Assembly: GCA_965246785.1 (NCBI GenBank)
Contig: CBDFFM010000006.1
Span: 261,278 to 325,277, forward strand
Direction: 5' to 3'
Length of the DNA: 64,000 bases
Source: UBA1952 sp965246785
GTDB lineage: Bacteria > Bacteroidota > Bacteroidia > Chitinophagales > Chitinophagaceae
Position 1 is the stretch's first letter. Every line of letters begins with the position of its first letter. The notes below the pieces were generated by a model. That model saw only the letters and a list, made by a program, of their open reading frames with translations. It searched no databases and was not told the DNA's origin. The position numbers and the translations under genes are program-made. Below, in pieces: positions 17,084 to 25,634 of this stretch.

Positions 17084-18474
17084 TGTTTGCAGAGCTTTTG
17101 ATAATGCGTGTTACCAGTCGCATCTGTTACAATAATAAGGTATAAGCCTGCTGGAACGTCGCTCATGCTTACCTGCTCCCTGCCGCTTGTCAATGACTGC
17201 TCTTTTAATGTCTTTCCGGTCTGGTCTGCCAGGCGCAGATGCGCGTTGACAAGGCTGGTTTGGATGATTAGAATGTCCTTTGCCGGATTAGGATAAACCT
17301 TCACAACGCCTTCAGCGGCCACGTTTGGCGTAGCGGTTGGCTTGCCACCAATCTTCGCGACATAGGGCTTTTGAGCGGTGTTCGTGAAGAAGCCTGCGGC
17401 ATAGAGACCGTCGGCATTGTCAATAGCAAGCGATGAGACATCGCCATTGAAATACCCATTGCCGAGATTGCTCCAATTCTTTCCATCCCATTTAGCAACA
17501 TACTGACCATTGCTTCCATCAACAAGGTGGCCCGCCGCGTAGAGATTGCCTTTGCTGTCTGTGATAAGATTGTAAGCCCCGCCCATGCCCGGTACAGATG
17601 CCATTTTTCCGACCGCCGACCAGTTGCTGCCATCCCATTTGCTGACCATTGGGCTATCCGTATTTGGCCATTCTCCTGTTTCGTAGATATTGTTTTGCCT
17701 GTCGCACGCAAGCGAATAGATATTTCCGCCTGCATTCAGATTACTGATTGCGCTTTCAAGTTTTGACCATTGGCTGCCGTCCCACTTCATCACAAGCATG
17801 CGTCTGTATGGTGGAATGCAGAGGTTATCGGGAATAGCGCCGGCGGCATAAATATTCCCAAGCTTATCTTCTACCATCGTGTAGATAATACCCGGAAAGT
17901 TTTTATCCAGCCGCTTATTGCTATGTCCCAGCGTGTCCCAACCCTGACCAGTCCACCTCGCGATGTAATTAGTGCCATGCTGAGTGGCAACGGCAGTGCC
18001 GATATAAGTATCTGCGGAATCGCGAAACGACCCGGTTACCAGTAGCTCCCCAAGGCTTGTCTCCAGCATGGACAGGATATGGCCATTAGCATTGAGGCCT
18101 TTCAGCGTGTCCAGCCTGCTACCATTCCAGCGGAGCACATTATGGAATCCATGTGCGGAGTCAGTGATGGCATCAGTATAGACGTTGGCTCCTTTGGAAT
18201 ACAGCATAGCACCTTGAGGCTTGACAGATGCGAAAGGCGCGAAAGCGCTCCAATTTTGCCCATCCCATTTTGCCGTGAAGTAATCTGCGTTTCCCATCGC
18301 ACCGCTATTGAATACACCTCGCGCATAGACATTCCCTTGATTGTCGGTGCAAAGCCGATAAATGTTTGTAGTGGCTTTGCAAGGGTCTGTGCCAGCACCA
18401 AGTTGCTGCCATTGACCAAAAACCAAGGACGGCGCAAAGAGTGCTGCAAGCAGTGCAAAATGTTTGAGTGGCAT
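17080..18474 (-). CDS. Exported beta-propeller protein with T9SS sorting domain
   Basis: A 464-residue protein. The signal peptide is MPLKHFALLAALFAPSLVFG. About seven repeats of a WDG-type blade follow, each with a core like YVAKWDGKNWSNLGNG or MVSKWDGSNWSAVGKM alternating with DxxGNLYAAGxF segments, which suggests a beta-propeller or Kelch-like sensor. The C-terminal about 75 residues are a type IX sorting domain (VKVYPNPAKDILIIQTS and DVPAGLYLIIVTDATGN). It should be surface exposed, with ligand unknown. It is the first gene of a two-gene unit, upstream of the 16310-17083 gene with a four-base overlap. Confidence 0.8.
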   Translation of the reverse strand: MPLKHFALLAALFAPSLVFGQWQQLGAGTDPCKATTNIYRLCTDNQGNVYARGVFNSGAMGNADYFTAKWDGQNWSAFAPFASVKPQGAMLYSKGANVYTDAITDSAHGFHNVLRWNGSRLDTLKGLNANGHILSMLETSLGELLVTGSFRDSADTYIGTAVATQHGTNYIARWTGQGWDTLGHSNKRLDKNFPGIIYTMVEDKLGNIYAAGAIPDNLCIPPYRRMLVMKWDGSQWSKLESAISNLNAGGNIYSLACDRQNNIYETGEWPNTDSPMVSKWDGSNWSAVGKMASVPGMGGAYNLITDSKGNLYAAGHLVDGSNGQYVAKWDGKNWSNLGNGYFNGDVSSLAIDNADGLYAAGFFTNTAQKPYVAKIGGKPTATPNVAAEGVVKVYPNPAKDILIIQTSLVNAHLRLADQTGKTLKEQSLTSGREQVSMSDVPAGLYLIIVTDATGNTHYQKLCKQ

Positions 18475-18560
18475 AAATGCGGTTTAGCGTATTATAAAAT
18501 TAGCAGGAAAGTGATTACAAATTCAGACTGCTATGTTTTACTCAAGGTTTGGTTACCCGA

Positions 18561-18590
18561 TAAAAAAGCCCGCCTCAACAGAGGCGGGCT
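18561..18590 (-). terminator. Rho-independent terminator of pnp
   Basis: A ten-base-pair GC-rich stem AGCCCGCCTC (18567-18576) pairs with GAGGCGGGCT (18581-18590) around a four-base loop. On the minus strand it is followed by a run of six T's, 20 bases past the pnp stop. The other side also has TACTATTTTA, so weak bidirectional action towards the convergent side is possible. Confidence 0.85.
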
Positions 18591-18610
18591 TACTATTTTA
18601 TTCCAATCGC

Positions 18611-21090
18611 TTACAGCGCAAGGTCGGCGTCATCAATACCGCCATCATTGCCGGCATTAAAGCCGGAATTCATCTGTGATTGTTGCTGTTGGCCCGAATC
18701 ACTATTGTTAGCGTTGCCATTCCCGCCGCCATTGTTCTCATTGTTGTTATCAAACTCACGCTTAGGCCGCTCAGGACGGTCGCCACGTTCAGGACGCTCG
18801 CGGCGCTCACCACGCTGCTCACCGCCTCCGCCACTATTGCGACGGTCGCCGCCGCGGTCGCCATCACGGCGCTGACGGTCGCCGCCACCACCACCTTCGC
18901 GACGCTCACCACGCTCGGGGCGCTCACGGCGTTCCTGCTCTACATAGCCTTCCGGCTGTGGAAGAAGAACCTTGCGGCTTAGGCGCAGCTTGCCCGTCTT
19001 CGGGTCGGTGCCTACAAGCTTGATTTTTACCTTGTCGCCTTCCTTCATCACGCCTTCAAGGGTGTCCAGACGGCTCCAGCTTACTTCTGAGATGTGCAGC
19101 AGGCCTTGCTTGCCGGGCATGAATTCCACGAACGCGCCGAAGGGCATAATGCTCTTCACGGTGCCTTCGTATTCTGCGCCTACTTCCGGCTGCTGTACGA
19201 TGCTCTTTATCCAGACCATTGCCTTGTCCAGGTTGTCCTTGTTGTCGGAGAAGACCTTTACATAGCCCTTGCCTTCCTTCTCGTCCACAGAAATCTTCGT
19301 GCTTGTTTCGCGCTGAATTTCCTGGATAATCTTTCCACCAGGGCCAATGATGGCGCCGATGAATTCCGAATCAATAATGATTTGCTCTACACGTGGTGTA
19401 TGTGGCTTCAGTTCCGGACGGTAAGCAGGCATGCACTCATACATCGCATCAAGAATGTGCAGGCGGCCTTGACGGGCTTGCGACAGCGCGGCGCGCATTA
19501 CATCCATACCCAAGCCATCTACCTTGATATCCATCTGGATACCGCAGATGCCGTCGCGAGTACCAGTTACCTTAAAGTCCATATCGCCAAGGTGGTCTTC
19601 GTCGCCGAGGATGTCGGTGAGGACGGCATACTTGCCATCTTCAACGCGGGAGATAAGGCCCATCGCAACGCCGCTTACGTGCTTCGGGAAAGGCACACCC
19701 GCATCCATCAGCGCCAGCGAGCCAGCGCACACAGTAGCCATTGAAGAAGAGCCGTTAGACTCCAGAATATCGGAAACGATACGGATGGTATAAGGATATT
19801 CCTCGCCCGGCAGCATTTGCGCCAGCGAGCGCTTGGCAAGGTTGCCATGGCCTACTTCACGACGGCCGGGGCCACGCTGAGGCTTCACTTCGCCTGTAGA
19901 AAACGGCGGGAAGTTGTAGTGCAGGATAAAATTGGAATAGTTGGAAACGGCAGCGCTTTCTACAAGAAGCTCATCTTCTGAAGTACCAAGAGTGGCGGTA
20001 GTCAAGGACTGTGTTTCGCCGCGTGTAAAGAGGGCCGAGCCGTGCGGGCCGGGCAGGTAATCGGTTTCCATGGCAAGGCCGCGCACTTCATCAGTCTTAC
20101 GACCGTCAAGGCGAACGCCTTCGTCCAGAATCATGTTGCGGACAGTGTGGTATTGAAGGTCGTCAAAGTAACGCTTGACAGCGCCCCAGACTTCACCGGA
20201 AAGCTCGGCCCCGTCTTCAAGGCCTTCCTGCAAGTGCACTTTCAGTGCAGCGGAAAGTTCTTTATAATGCCCGCTGCGCTCATGCTTGGCAGAACCGCCG
20301 CGGGATATTTCCAGCATCGTTTTTGCTTCGCAAATGCTTCCACCTTTGACTTCAGCTCTTCGTTGACTTCAGTGCCCGCCACTTCACGCTTTGCCGGATT
20401 GCCAACGGCGGCGCGAAGTTCTTCCTGAGCCTTCACCTGCTGCTTGATGGCTTCGTGGCCCAGTTCAATAGCCTTCACCACATCTTCTTCCTGACATTCT
20501 TTGCTTTCGCCTTCTACCATCATGATATTCTTATCGGTTGCGGCGATAATAAAGTTCATGTCGGCAGTCATAAGCTGCGTGCGGGTAGGGTTGATGATAA
20601 ACTGACCATCAACACGACCAACGCGTGTCTCGGAAATGATTTCCTGGATTGGAACGTCGCTCACAGCAAGCGCAGCGGATGCAGCAAGGCAAGCCAGCGC
20701 ATCGGGCATTACCTCAGGGTCGGAGGAAACGAGGGTAACGATTACCTGCACTTCGCAGAGATAATCTTCAGGGAAGAGCGGGCGCAGAGCGCGGTCAATC
20801 AGGCGGGAAATCAGGATTTCGGAATCAGTGATACGACCTTCGCGCTTGAAGAATGAGCCGGGAATACGGCCCGCAGAAGCGAATTTTTCCTGATAATCTA
20901 CGGTAAGCGGGAAAAAGCTCTGGCCGGGCTTAGGCTCCCGTGTGGCTACGACCGTAGCGAGTATCATACAGTTACCGCAGCGTACTACTACGGCGCCGTC
21001 GGCCTGGCGGGCGAGTTTGCCGGTTTCCAGCGTAACGGTTTGTCCGTTAGCCAACTGGAAGCTTACGGTCTTTGATTCTAGTTTCAACAT
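18611..21090 (-). CDS. pnp: Polynucleotide phosphorylase, with a one-base frame break
   Basis: 3'-5' phosphorolytic exoribonuclease of RNA decay. Two open frames together give a complete PNPase. The N-terminal part (from ATG 21090, MLKLESKTVSFQLANGQTV) covers the first RNase PH domain. The second frame (from about 20320) begins LEISRGGSAKHERSGHYKEL and holds the second RNase PH domain, a KH domain with IIGPGGKIIQEI, an S1 domain (YEGTVKSIMPFGAFVEF) and an unusual RG/Asn-rich tail of about 115 residues. The frames join if one A is added to the five-A run at 20320-20324 (minus strand), giving about 826 residues. A sequence error is most likely, or a real disruption. Confidence 0.9.
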
Positions 21091-21190
21091 AGATGTTGTT
21101 GGTATTATGCCGCAGGTTTCAGCTTTAGGGCCTGCAGCGGATGAAAAATAGGAGACAAAAATGGATGCAGATTCGGAAAACATCTGAATG

Positions 21191-21234
21191 CTAAAAACGA
21201 CTATTCCCAACCGGGATAGTTGGGAATAGTCGTT
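21191..21234 (-). terminator. Terminator between rpsO and pnp
   Basis: A 15-base stem, AACGACTATTCCCAA (21196-21210) with its complement at 21220-21234, has a nine-base loop. It is followed on the minus strand by five T's. It lies 15 bases after the rpsO stop and about 100 bases before pnp. It could attenuate read-through from rpsO into pnp or act as an RNase processing site. Confidence 0.75.
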
Positions 21235-21248
21235 GAAAACATAATAGC

Positions 21249-21522
21249 TTATTTACGAAGACCGAGCTTCTCAATCAGCGAACGGTAGAGGGTAATGTCC
21301 TTCTTCGCCAGGTACGTGAGGAGGCGCTTGCGACGACCTACCATCATAACGAGCCCACGCTCAGAGTTAAAGTCTTTTCTTTTGGCCCTTCACGTGATTG
21401 GAAATGTGATTGATACGCTCTGTAAGCATAGCAACCTGAGCCTCAATAGAGCCGGTATTTGTGTCGGAGCCGCCGTGTGTAGCGAAAAGGTTCTTCTTGG
21501 CAGCAGTTGTAAGGTGGGACAT
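21249..21522 (-). CDS. rpsO: 30S ribosomal protein S15, with a one-base frame break
   Basis: Binds 16S rRNA helices and nucleates 30S platform assembly. ATG 21522 gives MSHLTTAAKKNLFATHGGSD, then SIEAQVAMLTERINHISNHV and KGQKK. The frame then stops early, while the remainder (DFNSERGLVMMVGRRKRLLT and KKDITLYRSLIEKLGLRK) continues one base out of frame. Removing one A from the AAAAGAAAAG tract (21375-21383) restores a normal 90-residue S15. Because S15 is nearly universal, an indel error in the sequence is the likeliest explanation. It precedes pnp in the conserved rpsO-pnp order. Confidence 0.9.
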
Positions 21523-21583
21523 GGTATAAAACGTCTCGGGAGTTTAGGCGCGGCATTCGCGCTTTCTTGATTTTTTGAGTGCG

Positions 21584-21591
21584 CAAAGATA
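21584..21591 (-). promoter_or_regulatory. Putative -7 promoter box for rpsO
   Basis: The minus strand reads TATCTTTG (exact TAnnTTTG), about 60 bases before ATG 21522. This leaves a leader long enough for S15 autoregulation, though no specific leader structure is recognised. Confidence 0.5.
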
Positions 21592-21681
21592 AGGGGATAA
21601 TTTTTCATTTAGAGTAGCTAATGCAGCTATTTTCAAGGCTGTCCAGCTGTACTTTCGGTGCCCGCTTTTCGGTTTCCTTTT

Positions 21682-21963
21682 ATGCCTACTTACTCCGTTG
21701 GTCAAGCTCTTTCCCTCTTTTTGGAAAAATCCAAATGGAAGCCCAAAATGCATGAAGTACGCCTGCGCGCTGAATGGGAGGAAATCGCCGGAAAAATTGT
21801 AGCCAAATACACCCGCAACCTGAATCTGGCAGATAAGAAGCTGACCATTTTTACCGATGTTGCTGCGCTGAAGCAGGAGATTATGTTTGGCAAAGAGCAA
21901 TTGATAATCAACATCAACAAACACTTTGAGGAAACGGTGGTGACAGATATTATTGTTCGTTGA
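21682..21963 (+). CDS. DUF721 family protein (DciA-like)
   Basis: A 93-residue protein (MPTYSVGQALSLFLEKSKWK) in which HEVRLRAEWEEIAGKIVAKY, then LTIFTDVAALKQEIMFGKEQ, match the DUF721 pattern. DUF721 includes DciA, which helps load the replicative helicase DnaB in bacteria lacking DnaC, and short DUF721 proteins are common in Bacteroidota. ATG 21682 is preferred over GTG 21658, because a -7-like TACTTTCG box sits at 21650-21657. It is divergent from rpsO and converges with the HAD gene five bases later. Confidence 0.8.
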   Translation: MPTYSVGQALSLFLEKSKWKPKMHEVRLRAEWEEIAGKIVAKYTRNLNLADKKLTIFTDVAALKQEIMFGKEQLIININKHFEETVVTDIIVR

Positions 21964-21968
21964 GCCGT

Positions 21969-22661
21969 CTAGAGAATAGCCATAAGCTCCTTTAGATGTG
22001 CCACTTCATAAGTAGGCTTCTGGCTGTGCGGCAGCCTGCGGGGATTGTAATAAACGCAGTCCATCCCTACGCGCATCGCGCCAAGCACATCAATATCCAG
22101 CGCGTCGCCAATCATCAGGCATTCGGGGCAGGCGGCGCCAGTTGCCGTCAGCGCGTATTCAAATATCTCCTTGTGCGGCTTCATGCTGCCGCTCTTTTCC
22201 GATGTGATAATTTCTGTGAAATAGCCGTCAATACCAGCATGTTGCAGCTTCTGGCGCTGTGTTTCCTCAAAGCCGTTGGTGATGAGGTGGAGCGTGTAAC
22301 GGCCTTTGCAATACTCCAGTAGTTCCTTTGCCGCAGGCATCAGAACAGCTTGCGTGGGCAAAAGCTCCAGATAAGCGGCACTCAGATCATGCGCTAGGGC
22401 CGTATCGTACAGCTTAAAGTCAAGGAACGTATGCCAGATGCGCTTCCACCGCAACTCTTCACGCTTCATATGGCGATTGCGGAATCGCTCCCACATCCGG
22501 TCGTTGTGGCCGTTATAGACGTTGAAAAATGCTGCGAAATCTTCTATACCCTTCTCCTTCAATCCATATTGCTCATACAAAGCTTTCCAGGTCAATTCTG
22601 AAGCCGTCTCAAAATCCCAAAGTGTATGGTCAAGGTCAAAGAAGAGGTGCTTGTATTTCAT
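21969..22661 (-). CDS. HAD-family phosphatase, YjjG-type nucleotidase
   Basis: A 230-residue cytoplasmic HAD hydrolase. Motif I FFDLDHTLWDFE (nucleophile Asp at the first D of DLD) is at residues 8-19. Motif II is TLHLITNGF, Lys of motif III is in SGSMKPHKEIF, and motif IV is CLMIGDALDIDVLGAM. The cap region is helical. The pattern LDHTLWDFE plus length matches YjjG-like pyrimidine 5'-nucleotidases, which dephosphorylate dUMP, dTMP and non-canonical nucleotides. ATG 22661 is the only sensible start. A terminator hairpin separates it from the upstream rpoZ/bamD unit. Confidence 0.85.
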   Translation of the reverse strand: MKYKHLFFDLDHTLWDFETASELTWKALYEQYGLKEKGIEDFAAFFNVYNGHNDRMWERFRNRHMKREELRWKRIWHTFLDFKLYDTALAHDLSAAYLELLPTQAVLMPAAKELLEYCKGRYTLHLITNGFEETQRQKLQHAGIDGYFTEIITSEKSGSMKPHKEIFEYALTATGAACPECLMIGDALDIDVLGAMRVGMDCVYYNPRRLPHSQKPTYEVAHLKELMAIL

Positions 22662-22681
22662 TCAAAAAGAGTCATAAAATA

Positions 22682-22708
22682 ATAATGCTGCCCCTGGGAC
22701 AGCATTAT
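22682..22708 (-). terminator. Hairpin after the omega-subunit gene
   Basis: ATAATGCTG (22682-22690) pairs with CAGCATTAT (22700-22708) and is followed on the minus strand by a U-rich ATTATTTT stretch. It lies 23 bases beyond the end of the omega-subunit gene. Confidence 0.65.
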
Positions 22709-22730
22709 AAAAAATTAAAAAGGCAGAAAC

Positions 22731-23054
22731 CTACTTCTTGTAGTAAATCTCATCATTGATAAACTCCGCCGTAGCCTGCAGCGCAGGATTGGCCATGCGC
22801 TCATAGATACGGCTTACCTCTATCTGCTCTTTATTCTCATTCACCTCTTCCAGGTTGTCGCCGAGGATGGCGTTGAACTCATCAAGACGCTTGTGCAGCT
22901 CTTCCTTTATGTTGATATTAATTTGGTTAGCGCGGCGGGAGATTACGGAGATGCTCTCGTAAAGATTGCCGGTTTTTTCTTTCATCGCAATCACGTCACG
23001 TGTTTCCACGAGCGAGTTGACAGAAGAATTTGATTTTTTAGTAAGGGTAGCCAT
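22731..23054 (-). CDS. RNA polymerase omega/Rpb6-like subunit (Bacteroidota type)
   Basis: A 107-residue protein (MATLTKKSNSSVNSLVETRD) with GNLYESISVISRRANQININ and KEELHKRLDEFNAILGDNLE segments, matching the Rpb6-like omega subunit found in Bacteroidota. Omega stabilises the beta-prime subunit during polymerase assembly. Its ATG overlaps the bamD stop (TAATG), giving the conserved bamD-rpb6 pairing of this phylum. The C-terminal part (QATAEFINDEIYYKK) is also typical. The family call rests on pattern and gene order. Confidence 0.8.
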   Translation of the reverse strand: MATLTKKSNSSVNSLVETRDVIAMKEKTGNLYESISVISRRANQININIKEELHKRLDEFNAILGDNLEEVNENKEQIEVSRIYERMANPALQATAEFINDEIYYKK

Positions 23055-23863
23055 TATTGTTGTTGTGATTTTCTGATGTTGTTGTTCGCGAGCAGCTGAT
23101 AGCGCTCCCCATCCTTCACAAAGGTAGAATTCGGATAGGAATTTTTCAGGTCATTATATGCAGCCACACTACTGGCAAAACGCTCGACTTGCTTTTCCGG
23201 GATACTTGTCTCGGCGTAGCGGTACAGGCTTCTCTGTACCATATACTGGTAATAATCGCTGTTCGGCGACTCCGGGTATTGATTAATCACCTCCTTGTAG
23301 GCGATAGACGCCGCCTTATACTGCCCTATGTTGTAATACAGCTTCGCCGCGCTTGCTTCCTTCGTTTCCAGCTTCTTACGATTGTCGTCAATGTAGCTAT
23401 TGGCTTCCGTCACACGCTTACTTTCCGGGTGCGTGTTGATGAAGGATTGCAGCGCTTCCATCGCCTTAATCGTATTCGTCTGATCAAGATTGCTCTTAGG
23501 ACTCAGCTTCACAAGGCAGAGCGCGTGCATAAACTCGCATTCCTCGGCATCCTTGCTATTCGGGAAGTAACTGGTGAAATTCTTGAAATACAGTGCCGCC
23601 GTCGCATACTCCTTCTGATAATAAAAGGTATAGGCATAGCGATAAAAAAGCTGCTCATAATTCCGCGTGCCCCTCAGTACCGGCAGCAGGTCGTGGTACA
23701 GCTCCTGGGCGTTCTGGTATTTCTTCTTATCGTAATACTCATTTGCCTTCGTCAGCTTCAGGTTGACGTCGGAGCTCTTGCGCACCTTCTCGTAAGGCGA
23801 GCAGGCGGCGAGCAGGAATAAAAAAGCAGCGAAAAGCGGGGAAAGACGGCGTACAGCGCGCAT
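23054..23863 (-). CDS. bamD: Outer-membrane assembly lipoprotein BamD
   Basis: A component of the BAM complex that inserts beta-barrel proteins. It is 269 residues from ATG 23863, with signal MRAVRRLSPLFAAFLFLLAA and lipobox Cys in LLAACSPYEKV. Five TPR-like repeats follow, for example KLTKANEYYDKKKYQNAQEL, YATAALYFKNFTSYFPNSKD and YKAASIAYKEVINQYPESPN. An upstream TTG at 23875 coincides with a perfect -7 promoter box, so the shorter start is used. The stop is shared with the omega-subunit ATG. Confidence 0.9.
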   Translation of the reverse strand: MRAVRRLSPLFAAFLFLLAACSPYEKVRKSSDVNLKLTKANEYYDKKKYQNAQELYHDLLPVLRGTRNYEQLFYRYAYTFYYQKEYATAALYFKNFTSYFPNSKDAEECEFMHALCLVKLSPKSNLDQTNTIKAMEALQSFINTHPESKRVTEANSYIDDNRKKLETKEASAAKLYYNIGQYKAASIAYKEVINQYPESPNSDYYQYMVQRSLYRYAETSIPEKQVERFASSVAAYNDLKNSYPNSTFVKDGERYQLLANNNIRKSQQQ

Positions 23864-23872
23864 GTGTGGCCG

Positions 23873-23880
23873 CAAAAATA
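23873..23880 (-). promoter_or_regulatory. Putative -7 promoter box for bamD
   Basis: The minus strand reads TATTTTTG (exact TAnnTTTG), nine bases upstream of ATG 23863. The mRNA leader would be only a few bases long. Confidence 0.55.
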
Positions 23881-23925
23881 AGGGAATAGGGCCGGGAAGG
23901 GTAGTGGGAAGTGTTAAACGTGCCC

Positions 23926-24513
23926 CTAATCATTCAAGCCCCTCCCCGCTAATATATCCGGCGTGCTCTTTTCAATTCTCGACAAGCGCGTCTTGGCCTG
24001 TTTGGGCGCGGAGAAGTGCAGCAGATAGCCCCGCTGCCGCCCTGGCGTAAGTGCCTCAAACGCAGCTTTCAAGGCCGCGTTCTCCTCCAGGCTTTGCCGG
24101 AATTCCTCCGGCATCGGGAACTCCTCCGTCTCCTTCAGCGGCACCTTCAGGCCCGCCCTTTCCACCTCAACGGCTTCATAGATATACGCCTTGATAAGAG
24201 GCTCCAGCTCAATAATTTCCGCAAGGCTCGTGAACCGCGTCTGCCGCGCCGCCTGCACGTTTTCCGTTTGCTGGATAAGGAGGCCTGCGGCATCGCCCAG
24301 CAGGGCGCCCTTCATGAATAGCAGCGCGCAGTAGTCCTTAAAGGCATGTATTAGAAACACGTTTTTATCCTCAAAGGTATAGCAGGGGCAGCCCCACTTC
24401 AGCTCCTCCGGCAGGCCGCAGTCAAGGGCAATTGCCCGGAGCCGCTCCAGTTCCGCCTGCCACTTTTCGGCTTTTTTGAAGAAGAAATCTGCTTTGGGAT
24501 TCGGGGTGTTCAT
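23926..24513 (-). CDS. YdeI/OmpD-associated family protein
   Basis: A 195-residue soluble protein. The N-terminal part (to about 110) is DUF1801-like: KADFFFKKAEKWQAELERLR, LPEELKWGCPCYTFEDKNVF and LIHAFKDYCALLFMKGALLG. The C-terminal part contains LTPGRQRGYLLHFSAPKQAK followed by TRLSRIEKSTPDILAGRG, the typical YdeI end. The role is unknown; relatives appear in stress and iron-related contexts. ATG 24513 is chosen over the frame at 24537. It is separated from bamD by 62 bases and oriented the same way. Confidence 0.85.
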   Translation of the reverse strand: MNTPNPKADFFFKKAEKWQAELERLRAIALDCGLPEELKWGCPCYTFEDKNVFLIHAFKDYCALLFMKGALLGDAAGLLIQQTENVQAARQTRFTSLAEIIELEPLIKAYIYEAVEVERAGLKVPLKETEEFPMPEEFRQSLEENAALKAAFEALTPGRQRGYLLHFSAPKQAKTRLSRIEKSTPDILAGRGLND

Positions 24514-24546
24514 TGGGAATTTATAACCGTAAGGCAAAGATGGTAT

Positions 24547-24852
24547 CTAAAGCATCGGCGCACAATACTGCCCGCAAAAAGCGCAGAAGATTACTATACC
24601 CGTTGCCCGCTGATTGGCTTCCCCCTTTTTATTAAAAAATTTGCTGACCAGCAATACAAGTAAGCTTGAAAATATTAAGTTGGTCGCAATAACTGCCCAC
24701 GGAGCATTATATACATCCACGCCAAGCGATAAGTAATGAGAAAAACCGGAGGCGACGGCAACGGGCGTTTCAATTAAAGAGGTGGCCGCCCTAAGCGGTT
24801 TTGGCAAAGCCTCGTGAGCGTAGAAAAACCAGGTCAGAAACGATGTCAACAA
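24547..24852 (-). CDS. Possible small membrane protein
   Basis: A 101-residue open frame from TTG 24852, with no ATG alternative. It has two to three hydrophobic segments (FLTWFFYAHEALPKPLRAAT, APWAVIATNLIFSSLLVLLV and GIVIFCAFCGQYCAP) and a basic NKKGEANQR loop between the last two. Topology is consistent with a small inner-membrane protein but no family is recognised. The weak start codon and the location next to a repeat-rich area leave doubt; it may be a remnant of a longer gene. Confidence 0.45.
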   Translation of the reverse strand: MLTSFLTWFFYAHEALPKPLRAATSLIETPVAVASGFSHYLSLGVDVYNAPWAVIATNLIFSSLLVLLVSKFFNKKGEANQRATGIVIFCAFCGQYCAPML

Positions 24853-25184
24853 ACAACCGCGGCGATATGCTTTATCCTTCTGCTTGTCATTTTTTATTTA
24901 GTGGGTTTAGGTTGAAGCCTCGTTTTGCGATATCTGCTAACGTCAGATGGATTCTGATGTTGCTGGTATTCCGCTTTTACGCTCCTCCATTACCATTTTT
25001 CCAGACAAAATATTGACGCCTCTCCCGGTGTTATCACTTGCAGCTTATGGGCCGATGCTTCCGAGGTCGTTGTTGGTCATAAACCAACAACGGCGGGAAA
25101 GACTAGCAACGACGGGCTATGCTTAGAAATCTTGCCGAAAGTAAAGTATCCTTTACATTTGTGATTCAGGAAATACACGCTATA
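24853..25184. other. Gene-less stretch containing repeat copy A
   Basis: 332 bases separate the small membrane frame and the membrane/XRE pair. The left 170 bases show no convincing gene. Positions 25025-25097 hold a repeat unit found again at 25859-25932 (see those entries). The rest (25098-25184) is the leader of the membrane-protein gene. Confidence 0.5.
25025..25097. repeat. Direct repeat copy A with palindromic end
   Basis: A 73-base unit related to copy B at 25859-25932, in the same orientation. It starts CCGGTGTTATCAC, continues GCAGCTTATGGGCCGATGCT and ends with the palindrome GTTGTTGGTCATAAACCAAC plus AACGGCGG. The two copies bracket the membrane-protein/XRE pair. Confidence 0.8.
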
Positions 25185-25634
25185 ATGTCATTACTCCCAT
25201 ACCGCTATAAAAAGATAGGCAGCATCATTGCGCCATTGGGCTTTGTCTTTTGGTTGCTTATGCAGCGGGGAATTATTACAGATTGGCTCGTCAGAATTTT
25301 TGGAAAGCAGGGCGGTAAGATGGCGGGTAACTATCATATCCCCAATGTATTAATAGCTGTCATCTCCTTTTTCTCATTTCTTGCAGGAATGTATTTGCTT
25401 GCGTTTTCCAAAGAAAAAATAGAAGATGAGATGGTGCAGCGTATAAGGTTAGAAAGCTTTCAATTCGCTGCACTTGCACAAATTATCTGTTTGGCATTTG
25501 GCTTTCTATTAATTGGTATACTTGGAGACCCGGACGAAGGTGGGCTAATGATGTTTTTTGTTTTCATGATTTTTCTTTTCTGGCTGTGCTTTATTGCAAG
25601 ATTCAACTACATGCTCTACATTAAGTTGAAGTAA
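25185..25634 (+). CDS. Four-helix membrane protein paired with XRE regulator
   Basis: A 149-residue protein from ATG 25185 (MSLLPYRYKKIGSIIAPLGF). It has four hydrophobic helices (about 13-30, 54-77, 91-113 and 117-139), with a short charged loop FSKEKIEDEMVQRIRLESFQ between helices 2 and 3. No enzyme motif was seen. Its stop overlaps the ATG of the XRE gene (TAATG), a widespread two-gene arrangement in which the HTH protein controls the membrane protein. The function of that family is not established. The pair is flanked by direct repeats A and B. Confidence 0.75.
   Translation: MSLLPYRYKKIGSIIAPLGFVFWLLMQRGIITDWLVRIFGKQGGKMAGNYHIPNVLIAVISFFSFLAGMYLLAFSKEKIEDEMVQRIRLESFQFAALAQIICLAFGFLLIGILGDPDEGGLMMFFVFMIFLFWLCFIARFNYMLYIKLK

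Noticed and set aside
20300..20330. Programmed -1 frameshift in pnp
   Set aside because: No in-frame slippery heptamer and no clear downstream structure; a homopolymer indel explains the break more simply.
24801..25016. 71-codon plus-strand frame overlapping the small membrane frame
   Set aside because: It lacks a domain pattern and overlaps the opposite-strand frame that has more plausible membrane segments.
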